Positions 7,352 to 14,854 are shown, numbered from the stretch's first letter. The stretch: 25,805 nt of DNA from Thermomicrobiales bacterium (GCA_041390825.1 JAWKPF010000047.1:1-25805), one strand, 5' to 3'. Made by a program: numbers and translations. The notes: generated by a model from the letters alone, not told the origin.

Positions 7352-7612
7352 AAGACCGCAGCTTCTCCAGCTTATCTCGCGTAAGGACATCCTGTTCGCG
7401 CAAGCATACAGCCCCAACCGGCGCCTTGTGCCATCGGGTCGTCCATCGCCTGCGGACGCTTGCGTGAATCCGATCAGCTCGAGACCACTGACCGGCTCAG
7501 GCCAAACTACATGATTTCGTGAATAGCTGGCAGCGCGCACGCGCGATAGGCTGAACCAGAGGAGATGTGTTGCCTCGGAGTTGTGATGACAGATAGATGG
7601 AGAATAAGGCGA

Positions 7613-8020
7613 ATGGATGATCGACAGTTCGATACGCTTGTCAGGAAACTCGGCTCGGCGTCCAGCCGCCGTTCGTTTCTCAAGGGACTGCTTGGCGTCT
7701 CAGGCTTCGCGGCGACCGGTTTCGTCGTGCGCGATCAGGCTTTGGCAGCCCGCCGGGGATACAGCGGTCCCAGTCTGCCAACTGGCCAACCGCCTGTGCA
7801 GACACCCGCTCCCACGCAGCCGCCAGTGCAGACTCCAGTTCCCACCCAGCCCCCGGCGCCTACCGCGACCCCGACCGAACCGTCCGGCCAGATCTGCATT
7901 CCGGTCGGGGATCCCTGCACCGTCCAGCAGACTGCCGAATGCTGCACGAACGCATGCTGCTTCCCTTCCCTGCACGCCACCGTCGGGCACTGCTACGATC
8001 CCGCGATCGGATGCTATTGA
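7613..8020 (+). CDS. Small Tat-type secreted protein, Pro/Thr repeats and Cys-rich tail (paralog 1 of 3)
   Basis: 135 residues, function unknown. The leader contains an exact Tat motif (SSRRSFLKGLL) followed by a hydrophobic stretch and an ALAA cleavage-like site, then RRGYSGPSLP, which is shared with two paralogs nearby. Next come three ten-residue units of QPPVQTPAPT type (DNA 7787-7876), and a tail with eight Cys. The start at 7613 is chosen because paralogs begin MDxxxFDxLV; in-frame ATGs at 7586 (with GGAG five bases before it) and 7565 are possible. The even Cys number suggests disulfide bonds outside the cell. It faces paralog 2 tail to tail across a perfect palindrome. Confidence 0.75.
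   Translation: MDDRQFDTLVRKLGSASSRRSFLKGLLGVSGFAATGFVVRDQALAARRGYSGPSLPTGQPPVQTPAPTQPPVQTPVPTQPPAPTATPTEPSGQICIPVGDPCTVQQTAECCTNACCFPSLHATVGHCYDPAIGCY
7787..7876 (+). repeat. Intragenic 30-bp repeat, three units
   Basis: Three successive 30-bp units encode the Pro/Thr-rich linker (QPPVQTPAPT, QPPVQTPVPT, QPPAPTATPT) of the first secreted paralog. The third is more diverged. Such linkers often separate a surface domain from its anchor or partner. Confidence 0.75.
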
Positions 8021-8046
8021 TCGCCATTGATTGCATACATCCAAGT

Positions 8047-8085
8047 CGACCGAACGTCCCCAGCAGTGCTGGAGACGTTCGGTCG
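8047..8085. terminator. Long palindrome between convergent secreted-protein genes, likely two-way terminator
   Basis: CGACCGAACGTC (8047-8058) is perfectly complementary to GACGTTCGGTCG (8074-8085), and the intervening 15 bases contain a further CCAGCA/TGCTGG pairing. It lies 27 bp after the stop of the plus gene and 48 bp after that of the minus gene. No clear T-run follows on either strand, so a role as a terminator is likely but a protein binding site cannot be excluded. Confidence 0.5.
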
Positions 8086-8132
8086 ATTCACGACTAGAAA
8101 CCGTGCCAGCTGGCGCTATCGCCAGGGGACGG

Positions 8133-8594
8133 CTAGATCGCCTCGCACACCTCCGTGCAGGTATTCGCGATTGCAGAGCACACCGATCCTGCAGGACACT
8201 CGGGCGTCGTATCGCAGTCGATGGTCGAACGGAACTGCCCGCAAAACGAACCACCCCCATCGGCAGTCGCTTCGCATATCAGGCACGGAGCGCAATCCGC
8301 GTCTTCCGAGCACGGCGTCGCGCACGTCCCATTGACCAGGCAGATCTTGCCGCCCGGGCAGGTGGCGCAAATCCCCCCGCATCCGTCGGAAGCACCGCAT
8401 GAGTTCTCACCGCACGTCGGCGTGCACGGCAACTTCGGCCCGCTGAAACCGCGCCGAGCCGCATCGGCCCCGTCGAGACCCAGCGACACAGCGGAGACAG
8501 CTGCGCCCGCTCCAAACAGTCCCTTCAAGACATCGCGGCGATTGCGTCGGGATGCCAGACTCTTCACAAGACCATCGAATCGGTTCGTATCCAT
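8133..8594 (-). CDS. Small Tat-type secreted Cys-rich protein (paralog 2 of 3)
   Basis: 153 residues, function unknown. It begins MDTNRFDGLVKSLASRRNRRDVLKGLFG with paired arginines, a hydrophobic core and GADAA before RRGFSGPKLPCTP, the motif common to all three paralogs. The mature part holds 18 Cys, with the order CGxxxCGxSxxCGGIC shared with paralog 3 at its start. The even count and spacing suggest a small disulfide-rich fold rather than a metal cluster protein. ATG 8594 has GGAG about 12 bases upstream. It is transcribed in the same direction as paralog 3, with 82 bp between them, and may be co-transcribed. Confidence 0.78.
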   Translation of the reverse strand: MDTNRFDGLVKSLASRRNRRDVLKGLFGAGAAVSAVSLGLDGADAARRGFSGPKLPCTPTCGENSCGASDGCGGICATCPGGKICLVNGTCATPCSEDADCAPCLICEATADGGGSFCGQFRSTIDCDTTPECPAGSVCSAIANTCTEVCEAI

Positions 8595-8676
8595 TACGAG
8601 TTCTTCTCCATTTGACTCAAACTACAACTGACGTCGAATTCGACCCATCCGGGCGAATCGCCCGGATTCCGGGACA

Positions 8677-8991
8677 CTACGGGAAGCACAACCCCTGAAC
8701 TTCGCACTCGGCCTTGCATTCGCCTTCGACGCAAACGTCGGTTCCTGAACACGTGCAGATGCCTCCGCACTTGTTCGAAACACCACAGCGCTCTTCTCCG
8801 CAATCCGGCACACACGGGTTCCCAGGAAGTGGCGGGCCGCTGAACCCGCGCCGCGCGGCCTCTGCGCCATCAGCAGCCACGACGGCCGCCCCACCCACGA
8901 CGGTAAACCCAAGAATCCCTTTCAACACCTCCCGGCGGTTCCGCCTGCCCGCCATCGAAACCACCAAACGATCGAATAACGTTGCGTCCAC
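8677..8991 (-). CDS. Small Tat-type secreted Cys-rich protein (paralog 3 of 3)
   Basis: 104 residues starting at GTG 8991, with GAGGAG ten bases before it. The leader MDATLFDRLVVSMAGRRNRREVLKGILG is followed by a hydrophobic stretch, GAEAA and RRGFSGPPLPGNP. The tail has ten Cys and the CGxxxCGxSxxCGGIC pattern seen in paralog 2; the rest is a shortened version of that protein. No known domain is recognised. It is the first gene of a probable two-gene transcript with paralog 2. Confidence 0.75.
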   Translation of the reverse strand: MDATLFDRLVVSMAGRRNRREVLKGILGFTVVGGAAVVAADGAEAARRGFSGPPLPGNPCVPDCGEERCGVSNKCGGICTCSGTDVCVEGECKAECEVQGLCFP

Positions 8992-9181
8992 TACCCAATA
9001 ACTCCTCTATTCCGAAAACGACTTATGGCCACACCGGCCGACAGTCAATCTAGCGATTGCTTGCGTAGTCGGTCATCAGTCAAATCACCTATTTCCTGCA
9101 GATCTGCCGAAACAAAGATCGAGTCGCTACGTACGCTCCGGTACACTGCGCGCATGCACGCGCAACCGGAGCCCCGCTGAC

Positions 9182-10702
9182 ATGTCGAGTTCTGTTCTCC
9201 CGGCGGCCGCCAGACCGCCGTTCGTGTTGGCAATCGATATTGGAACCTCGTCGACGCGCGCGATCCTCTATGACGCCACCGGGCGAGCGGTCGAAGAACG
9301 TCATGCCCAGGTCTCGTACGAGATCGAAACGAGCCATGATGGCCGTTCCACGTTCGATGCCTCGGAACTCCGCCGGCTGACCGAAGCGGCCATCGACGAG
9401 GTCTGCATCGAAATGGGCAACATGTCCGTTGCCGCCGTGGGGATCTCGTGTTTCTGGCATAGCCTGGTGGGACTCGACGAGCGGGGGGAGCCCATCACCC
9501 CGATCTTCTATTGGGGAGACAACCGCTCGGTCGATCAGGTCGACCAACTGCGCGACAGACTCGACCAGCAAGCTTGGCGCGCCCAAACTGGATGCGTCTT
9601 TCACTCCAACTATTGGCCGGCAAAGCTGCTCTGGCTGAAACAGACCGACCCGGAAACCTTCGCCCGCGTGCGTCAATGGACCGCTCCCACCGGGGTCATG
9701 TCCCGCGCGTGGCTCGGATCCGATGCCATCTCGCTGAGCATGGCGTCGGGCACCGGCATGGTCGATCTCGCAGCCGCGCAGTGGATATCCGGGTTCGGCG
9801 ACGTCCTCACCATCGAACGGGCGACTCTCCCGCCCATCATCGACCGCGACGAACCCGCGCAGCTCGTCCCCGAATACGCTGCCCGCTGGCCCCAACTGGC
9901 CGGAGCCGATTGGTTTCCGGCACTGGGGGATGGCGCCTGCGCCACGATCGGCTCAGGATCGACCAACCAGTCGCGCATCGCCATGACGCTCGGCTCGTCA
10001 GGAGCCACAAGAGTGCCGGTAACCGCGCCGGTCGGCGCTCGCCCTCCTCTTCATGACAATCTCTGGATCTATCGCATCGATCGCCAGACAGCGCTCTACG
10101 GTGCGGCCATCAGCAACGGCGGTCTCATGCTCGATTGGACGCTCGAGGTGCTAGACGACCCTGAGGGCAAACTGCGATCCCAGGCAGCGGCGCTCGAACC
10201 CGGCTCGCATGGGCTCAGCATCTTGCCGTTCCTCTCCGCCGAACGCTCGCCGATCTGGAACGATCGTGCCCGCGGCGTGATCTCGGGACTCTCGCTGGCA
10301 ACCACGCGGGCCGATATTTTGCTCGCCGCCACCGAAGCGGTTGCCTTCCGCCTGGCCGATACCTGCGACGCGGTGCGCGCGATCGCGCCCCAGAACGCGA
10401 CGATCATTGCCAACGGCGCTGCCCTGCTCAAGTCCGACCTGCTCCTGCAGATCGTTACCGACACGCTCGATGCGCCCATCGTGGCCCTGGACGAGTCGCT
10501 CGAGTCTGCCGCGCGGGGCGCGGCTGTCCTGGCGCTTGCCGTCATCGAGCCGGCGGCGACACCGTTCGATCCCGTCGCTGGCGCCCGAGTCACCGAGCCC
10601 GATCCAGCGCGTGCCGATCGCTACACCGCCGAACGCGGCCGGCAAGAAATGCTTCTGAAGCTCTTTCAGCAACCTGACTCGCCGTGGAACGCCAAGACAT
10701 GA
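9182..10702 (+). CDS. FGGY-family carbohydrate kinase (gluconokinase-like)
   Basis: ATP-dependent cytoplasmic sugar kinase, 506 residues, the usual FGGY length. The N-terminal domain opens with VLAIDIGTSSTRAILYD (residues 15-31), the first phosphate loop with the acidic metal ligand. GDGACATIGSG and TLGSSGATRV carry the catalytic-domain Asp and the second phosphate loop, FLSAERSPIWNDRARG is the FGGY signature region, and NGAALLKSDLLLQIVTD with ESAARGAAVLA forms the adenosine site. Overall it is closest in pattern to gluconate/xylulose-type kinases, but the substrate cannot be read from sequence alone. GGAG lies ten bases before the ATG. No sugar dehydratase or aldolase is adjacent. The next gene starts 101 bp downstream behind a possible promoter. 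Confidence 0.9.
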   Translation: MSSSVLPAAARPPFVLAIDIGTSSTRAILYDATGRAVEERHAQVSYEIETSHDGRSTFDASELRRLTEAAIDEVCIEMGNMSVAAVGISCFWHSLVGLDERGEPITPIFYWGDNRSVDQVDQLRDRLDQQAWRAQTGCVFHSNYWPAKLLWLKQTDPETFARVRQWTAPTGVMSRAWLGSDAISLSMASGTGMVDLAAAQWISGFGDVLTIERATLPPIIDRDEPAQLVPEYAARWPQLAGADWFPALGDGACATIGSGSTNQSRIAMTLGSSGATRVPVTAPVGARPPLHDNLWIYRIDRQTALYGAAISNGGLMLDWTLEVLDDPEGKLRSQAAALEPGSHGLSILPFLSAERSPIWNDRARGVISGLSLATTRADILLAATEAVAFRLADTCDAVRAIAPQNATIIANGAALLKSDLLLQIVTDTLDAPIVALDESLESAARGAAVLALAVIEPAATPFDPVAGARVTEPDPARADRYTAERGRQEMLLKLFQQPDSPWNAKT

Positions 10703-10705
10703 GTG

Positions 10706-10735
10706 CTGACTTCACGGGTGTACTCGTCCTACACT
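10706..10735 (+). promoter_or_regulatory. Possible promoter of the PIG-L deacetylase gene
   Basis: CTGACT (10706-10711) and TACACT (10730-10735) are spaced by 18 bases, four matches each to the -35 and -10 consensus. It would start transcription about 60 bp before the ATG at 10804. Confidence 0.3.
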
Positions 10736-10803
10736 TTCCCTATCAGCGCGCCGAGAATGACACGACGCGCTGATCTCTTTGCTCGCAGTTCGAGGACGTT
10801 TAC

Positions 10804-11631
10804 ATGCTCGATTTCACTGGCACCCAGGTCGTGGCCGTTTTTGCTCATCCCGATGACGAGGCATTCACTATTGGCGGCGCTATCTCGGCGTTTTCCGACC
10901 GTGGGGCAACTGTGACATTGGTGACTGCCACCCGCGGCGAACAAGGCGAGATCGCGCATCCGTCGTTGGCCACTCCGGATAACCTGGGTGACGTGCGCGA
11001 GCAGGAGCTGCTCGATGCCGCTGCTATCCTGGGCATCTCATCCGTCCGCTTTCTCGATTTCCGTGATTCCGGCATGTACGGCACCGACGCCAACCACCAC
11101 CCGCATGCGTTCATTCAACAGAAGCCGGAAGCAGTAGCTGAAAAGCTCGCCGAAATCCTCGAGGTGATCCGCCCTGATGTGGTGATAACGTTCTCGGAGG
11201 AAGGCGGCTACCTCCACCCGGACCACATCCATATCTACGAATCAGTGGTCGCCACCGGCCAACTGCGACCCGACCTGGTGCCGCATCTCTATCTCAGCTC
11301 GTTCCCGCGTGAATTCTTTCTCGAGATCGCCAACCAGGATCACGGCGCGTTTGCCGGTATGTCCGAAGAACGCCGCAACCGAATGGGGCAGCCAAAGTCC
11401 GCCTTTACCCTGGTTGCCAATGTCGAGCCGTACATCGAGCGCAAGGTCTCGGCGTTTGCCGCTCACAAGACCCAGCAACCGAAGGAAGGCGAACGCGACT
11501 TCCTGGAAAGCGACGAGGCCCGCCGCCAGTTCGCAATGCACGAGTACTACATTCACGCATCGACCGACGAATCGGCGCCCGATCCGCTCGTTCGCCTCGC
11601 CTCCGACCTGCCAGGCTCGACGGTCAGGTAG
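10804..11631 (+). CDS. PIG-L family deacetylase (LmbE-like)
   Basis: Zn-dependent N-acetylglucosamine-type deacetylase family that includes MshB and Mca (mycothiol), BshB (bacillithiol) and PIG-L. The 275-residue protein has the metal-binding AHPDDE at residues 14-19 and the third ligand motif HPDH at 138-141; TRGEQGEI after the first strand is typical of MshB/LmbE members. The long C-terminal part (AFTLVANVEPYIERKVSAFAAHKTQQ) also resembles the MshB/Mca region that closes the active site. Cytoplasmic, with no signal peptide. GAGGA lies seven bases before the ATG. No thiol-synthesis partner is seen in the window, so the substrate remains open. A perfect-stem terminator follows. Confidence 0.9.
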   Translation: MLDFTGTQVVAVFAHPDDEAFTIGGAISAFSDRGATVTLVTATRGEQGEIAHPSLATPDNLGDVREQELLDAAAILGISSVRFLDFRDSGMYGTDANHHPHAFIQQKPEAVAEKLAEILEVIRPDVVITFSEEGGYLHPDHIHIYESVVATGQLRPDLVPHLYLSSFPREFFLEIANQDHGAFAGMSEERRNRMGQPKSAFTLVANVEPYIERKVSAFAAHKTQQPKEGERDFLESDEARRQFAMHEYYIHASTDESAPDPLVRLASDLPGSTVR

Positions 11632-11663
11632 GCCAGTCGCGCCCCCGGACGAACAAGGAAGAA

Positions 11664-11705
11664 ACAACACACGAGCGCGGCCGATTGGCCGCGCTCGTTG
11701 CTTCG
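11664..11705. terminator. Bidirectional intrinsic terminator between PIG-L and YceI genes
   Basis: CGAGCGCGGCC (11672-11682) pairs perfectly with GGCCGCGCTCG (11687-11697) around a GATT loop. The minus-strand reading is followed by a T-rich run (TGTGTTGTTTCTTCC), the plus-strand by TTGCTTCG, so it can stop transcripts from both convergent genes. Confidence 0.85.
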
Positions 11706-11733
11706 AATAGCTATTGATGGACCAGGCCGAGAA

Positions 11734-12285
11734 CTACTGCTTGGCCACTTCCAGTTCGAGACTGATCTTGATCTCCTCGCCGACGAGCACGCCACCCTTC
11801 TCGAGCGTGGCGTTCCAGCCGAGCCCATAGTCCTTGCGGTTGATCTTGGTCTCGCCCTCGAAACCGGCCACATCGACGCCCCAGGGGTTTGTACCCTCAC
11901 CGGTCTGCTCGGCCTTGATCTTTACGGCGTTGGTCACGCCGTGCATCGTCAACTCACCGTGAATGGTGAAGTCGTCGGCGTCTTCGAAGTCGATCGAGGT
12001 GCTCTTGAAGGTAATGGTCGGATAGACCGCGACATCGAAGAAATCAGCGGAACGCAGGTGCTCGTCACGCTTGGCGTCGCCAGTCGTCACAGTCGAAGCG
12101 TCGATCGTGACATCGACCGTCGAATTCGCCGGGTTGTCGTTGTCGACCACGATCGTGCCTTCGAACCCGCGGAAGTTGCCGCGCACCGTCGAGAACATCA
12201 TGTGCTTGACGGAAAATCCGACCTGCGAGTGCGATGCGTCGATCGCGTAGGTGGTCGTGCCGGTCTTGGTGCTGGTAGCGCTCAT
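11734..12285 (-). CDS. YceI family protein, cytoplasmic form
   Basis: Lipocalin-like beta-barrel that in characterised members binds polyisoprenoid lipids. The 183 residues cover the whole domain: YAIDASHSQVGFSVKHMMFSTVRG (residues 13-36), the DASTVTTGDAKRDEHLRSADFF block (63-84), FTIHGELTMHGVTNAV and the DYGLGWN near the end. No signal peptide is visible, as in many actinobacterial and Chloroflexota YceI proteins, unlike the periplasmic E. coli form. A strong AGAAGGA lies eight bases before the ATG. It has a near-perfect promoter at 12358-12386 and is divergent from a HxlR-type regulator, a common pairing that suggests the regulator controls it, perhaps in response to oxidants or quinone-like compounds. 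Confidence 0.93.
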   Translation of the reverse strand: MSATSTKTGTTTYAIDASHSQVGFSVKHMMFSTVRGNFRGFEGTIVVDNDNPANSTVDVTIDASTVTTGDAKRDEHLRSADFFDVAVYPTITFKSTSIDFEDADDFTIHGELTMHGVTNAVKIKAEQTGEGTNPWGVDVAGFEGETKINRKDYGLGWNATLEKGGVLVGEEIKISLELEVAKQ

Positions 12286-12323
12286 CGAGTCTGTTCCTTC
12301 TCCGTTTTGATACGCAACTTGTT

Positions 12324-12342
12324 AGTCACTTACCCTGTGACT
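12324..12342. promoter_or_regulatory. Likely HxlR operator: inverted repeat AGTCAC-N7-GTGACT
   Basis: AGTCAC (12324-12329) and GTGACT (12337-12342) are inverted around TTACCCT, and the arms extend as GTTAG and CTTAC. The site covers the region just past the -10 of the yceI promoter, where a bound regulator would block transcription. Confidence 0.5.
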
Positions 12343-12357
12343 TACACTTCGTCAGCG

Positions 12358-12386
12358 ACTATATCGCAGCTCCTAACAATTGTCAA
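12358..12386 (-). promoter_or_regulatory. Promoter of the yceI gene
   Basis: On the minus strand TTGACA (12386-12381), 17 bases, then TATAGT (12363-12358): a full-match -35 and five of six in the -10. The -35 shares bases with the opposite promoter. Confidence 0.8.
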
Positions 12387-12408
12387 GGGGCTTACGATGA
12401 GTTAGAAT
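12380..12408 (+). promoter_or_regulatory. Promoter of the hxlR-type gene
   Basis: TTGTCA (12380-12385), 17 bases, TAGAAT (12403-12408), five of six matches each. CTTAC (12391-12395) and GTTAG (12401-12405) flank the -10, the same half-sites as in the operator at 12321-12345, which points to autoregulation. Confidence 0.65.
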
Positions 12409-12427
12409 GGTTGCAGGATCAACTGCC

Positions 12428-12535
12428 ATGTCGCATCCCGCGACCGTCGCATTGCAGGACCGATCTGCACTGCAGGTGGCAAACACCGATGGTTCGTTTG
12501 GCGGGCACGCGTTTCAGCAGCCGTACGAGAAGTGA
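12428..12535 (+). CDS. Possible 35-codon leader ORF before the hxlR-type gene
   Basis: ATG 12428 opens a 35-codon frame (MSHPATVALQDRSALQ onward) that ends at TGA 12533-12535, six bases before the regulator ATG at 12542. An AGGA lies about nine bases upstream. It lies entirely in the predicted 5' untranslated region, so it could couple translation, but it resembles no known protein and may be chance. Confidence 0.25.
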   Translation: MSHPATVALQDRSALQVANTDGSFGGHAFQQPYEK

Positions 12536-12541
12536 CCTACC

Positions 12542-12916
12542 ATGAACGATGGACGATTTCAGGAAAGCTTTTGCCCCAAGTTTCACAAGTCGGTCGAACT
12601 GATCGGCCGGCGATGGACGGGGGCGATCTTGCGCGCCCTGCTCAGCGGGGAAAACCGGTTCAGTGACATTGCGCATGCTATTCCGGGCTTGAGCGACCGC
12701 CTGCTTTCGGAGCGCCTCAAGGAGCTGGAGACGGAGGGCGTCGTTACCCGCGTCGTCTATCCCGAGACACCAGTGCGCATCGAATACCACCTCACGGAGA
12801 AGGGCCAGGATCTGGGCCTGGTCGTGGAGGCGATCTCCGACTGGTCCGCGCGCTGGGCGTGCGAGGAATCTGCCGCATCGGAGTCGCCCGAGTTGGTCGT
12901 CATCTCCGCCAACTAA
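12542..12916 (+). CDS. HxlR-family winged-helix transcriptional regulator
   Basis: DNA-binding regulator of 124 residues, the usual HxlR length. CPKFHKSVELIGRRWTGAIL (11-30) is the family opening; the recognition region follows with FSDIAHAIPGLSDRLLSERLKEL (40-62); GVVTRVVYPETPVRIEYHLTEKG (66-88) forms the wing. Cys11 sits at the conserved N-terminal position which in YodB and HypR senses electrophiles or disulfide stress; Cys107 is a second thiol. The ribosome site GAGAAG nine bases upstream is weak. The gene is divergent from yceI; repeats around both promoters suggest that it represses yceI and itself. The ligand or stress is not known. Confidence 0.9.
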   Translation: MNDGRFQESFCPKFHKSVELIGRRWTGAILRALLSGENRFSDIAHAIPGLSDRLLSERLKELETEGVVTRVVYPETPVRIEYHLTEKGQDLGLVVEAISDWSARWACEESAASESPELVVISAN

Positions 12917-12991
12917 CGCACGCTCGCAGATCGAGGGACCACCCGAGCCGTAGCGCGAATCGACTGACGACTGTCCACGGCAGGTCCCGGA

Positions 12992-14836
12992 TCAGACCTT
13001 CGTAAGCACCGGCACGATCAACGGACGGCTCTTCGAGTTTCGATAGAGCGATTTCGCGATCGACTCCTTCATGCGCCGCGCGTAGAACGATGGCTCGACT
13101 TCGCCCTTTTTCTGCCGGCCCATCACCTTGCGCAGCTCGTCTTCGGCCTGATCGAGTCGTTGCGGCGTGAGATCCGATTTGAGTGACCGGCCGATCAAAT
13201 CCGGTCCGGCAATGATCTCACCCGTCTCTCGCCGCAGCACTACCGAGGCGAGCACAATGCCATCGTCGGTGAGCGTGTCTGGCGTGCGCAGGATGACCTG
13301 ACCGCCATCCCGCTCCCCTAACCGGTCGACCAGCACCGAACCCGATTTCACCTTGCCCTTCGGGGTCAGCTTGTCCGCCGTGAACTCGAGCACGCCCCCG
13401 ATCTCCGGGAAGAAAACCCGATCGCGGGGAACTCCGGCCGATTTCGCCAGCTCGCGGTACAGCGCCATATGCCGATACTCGCCATGGATCGGCACCACGA
13501 ACTTCGGCTGCACCAGCTCGATCATCTTCTTCAGCTCGTCACGTCCCGCGTGACCGGAAACATGCACCCCGCGTTCGATGGCGCTGTACACCACCTCGCA
13601 GCCGCGGCGGAAGAGATTGTCGATCGTGCGCGTGACCGTTTCTTCGTTCCCCGGAATGGGTGTGGCAGAGATGATGACAACGTCGCCACGCGCCACGCGC
13701 AATTTGGGATGCTCGCCCATGGCGATGCGCGCAAGCGCCGCTGCCGGTTCACCCTGACTTCCCGTGACGACCAATAGCCGCTTTTCTGGCGGCATCCGGA
13801 GCGCCTCGTCCAGCGTCACCAGCAATCCGGGTTCCGGGTCGAGATATTCGAGCTCCTGCGCCACGCGCGCGCTCTGCTCCATGCTGCGCCCGGCGACCGC
13901 GACCTTCCGTCCACTTCGCTGGGCGGCATCGAGCGCCATCTTGAGCCGGCTGATGTTCGATGCGAAGGTGGCGATGATGACCTGCCCCTTCGAGCGCTCG
14001 ATCACCCGCCGCATCGTGTCATAAACCACCCGCTCGCTGGGAGTCGACCCTTCGCTCTCGACCCTGACGGTATCCGAAAAGAGCGCCAGCACACCAGCTT
14101 CCCCCAGCTTCCGCAGGCGGCGCTCATTCGTCGGCTTGCCCATGATCGGAGTTGGGTCGAACTTGAAGTCGGCAGTGTCGATGATCGTCCCGACCGGCGA
14201 ATGCACCGCAATCGCGTTCGTGTCCGGGATCGAATGCGTGACGTGGATGAACTCAGCCGAGAGCTTGCCCAGCGCAATCCGCTGGCCGAGCTGAATCGGC
14301 CGCAGATCGACGTATTTGTCGGTTCGGTTCTCGCGCATCTTGTGTTCGAGTAGGCCGATCGCCAGCGGCGATCCATAGACCGGCACCGGGTCCTTCGGCT
14401 TGAGCTGCAACATGATGAACGGCAAGCCGCCGATGTGATCCTCATGCCCATGCGTGATGAGAATCGCGCGGAGGTTCTTTTCGCGCTCCTTCACATAGGA
14501 GACATCGGGCACGATGAGGTCGACGCCGAGCTGATCGTCTTCTGGGAACTTCGCCCCAGCGTCGAGCAAGACCAGGTCGTTTTCGTATTCGACCACCGTG
14601 CAGTTCTTGCCGACTTCGCCCACTCCGCCCAGCGGAATGACGCGCAGTCTTCCGCGTGGCCCGCTGACGCCGCGTGGCTCGGCCGGTTTGTCGCTCTTCG
14701 CCGAACCCTGGCGCTTGTTCGCGCCAATCGTGCTTTTGCCTGTCTGTGTTGGCGCCGCTGCCGCTGGTTCACTGGCCGCCGGGCGTCTGCGCCGTCGTCG
14801 TGGTGTCTGTGTCGAGGATGTCTTCGTATCGTCCAA
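12992..14836 (-). CDS. rnj: Ribonuclease J
   Basis: Metallo-beta-lactamase/beta-CASP ribonuclease with endo- and 5'-exonuclease activity in mRNA decay and rRNA maturation. The 614 residues contain the Zn motif HGHEDHIGG starting at residue 129, FIHVTHSIPDTNAIAV, the beta-CASP domain with TGSQGEPAAALARIA, VHVSGHAGRDEL, and the VPIHGEYRH block, then the C-terminal domain. The N-terminus has about 60 extra residues with a TPRRRRRRP run and low-complexity Ala/Lys, probably an RNA- or protein-binding tail. The start is TTG 14836, supported by GGAG six bases upstream and by the lack of a better start. It is monocistronic on this evidence and divergent from the UDP-glucose dehydrogenase gene. Confidence 0.95.
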   Translation of the reverse strand: MDDTKTSSTQTPRRRRRRPAASEPAAAAPTQTGKSTIGANKRQGSAKSDKPAEPRGVSGPRGRLRVIPLGGVGEVGKNCTVVEYENDLVLLDAGAKFPEDDQLGVDLIVPDVSYVKEREKNLRAILITHGHEDHIGGLPFIMLQLKPKDPVPVYGSPLAIGLLEHKMRENRTDKYVDLRPIQLGQRIALGKLSAEFIHVTHSIPDTNAIAVHSPVGTIIDTADFKFDPTPIMGKPTNERRLRKLGEAGVLALFSDTVRVESEGSTPSERVVYDTMRRVIERSKGQVIIATFASNISRLKMALDAAQRSGRKVAVAGRSMEQSARVAQELEYLDPEPGLLVTLDEALRMPPEKRLLVVTGSQGEPAAALARIAMGEHPKLRVARGDVVIISATPIPGNEETVTRTIDNLFRRGCEVVYSAIERGVHVSGHAGRDELKKMIELVQPKFVVPIHGEYRHMALYRELAKSAGVPRDRVFFPEIGGVLEFTADKLTPKGKVKSGSVLVDRLGERDGGQVILRTPDTLTDDGIVLASVVLRRETGEIIAGPDLIGRSLKSDLTPQRLDQAEDELRKVMGRQKKGEVEPSFYARRMKESIAKSLYRNSKSRPLIVPVLTKV

Positions 14837-14854
14837 TAGCTGCTCCGTAGAGTC

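Noticed and set aside
6941..7540. Longer version of the PPOX-class protein starting at 7540
   Set aside because: The first 63 residues have no family similarity and the standard N-terminus starts at ATG 7351.
8992..9181. Gap between the secreted paralog and the sugar kinase searched for an RNA gene
   Set aside because: No stable hairpin, tRNA-like fold or known leader motif could be seen; TACACT near 9140 has no matching -35.
9089..9895. 268-codon frame antisense to the sugar kinase
   Set aside because: Shadow of the kinase, with a sequence devoid of recognisable motifs.
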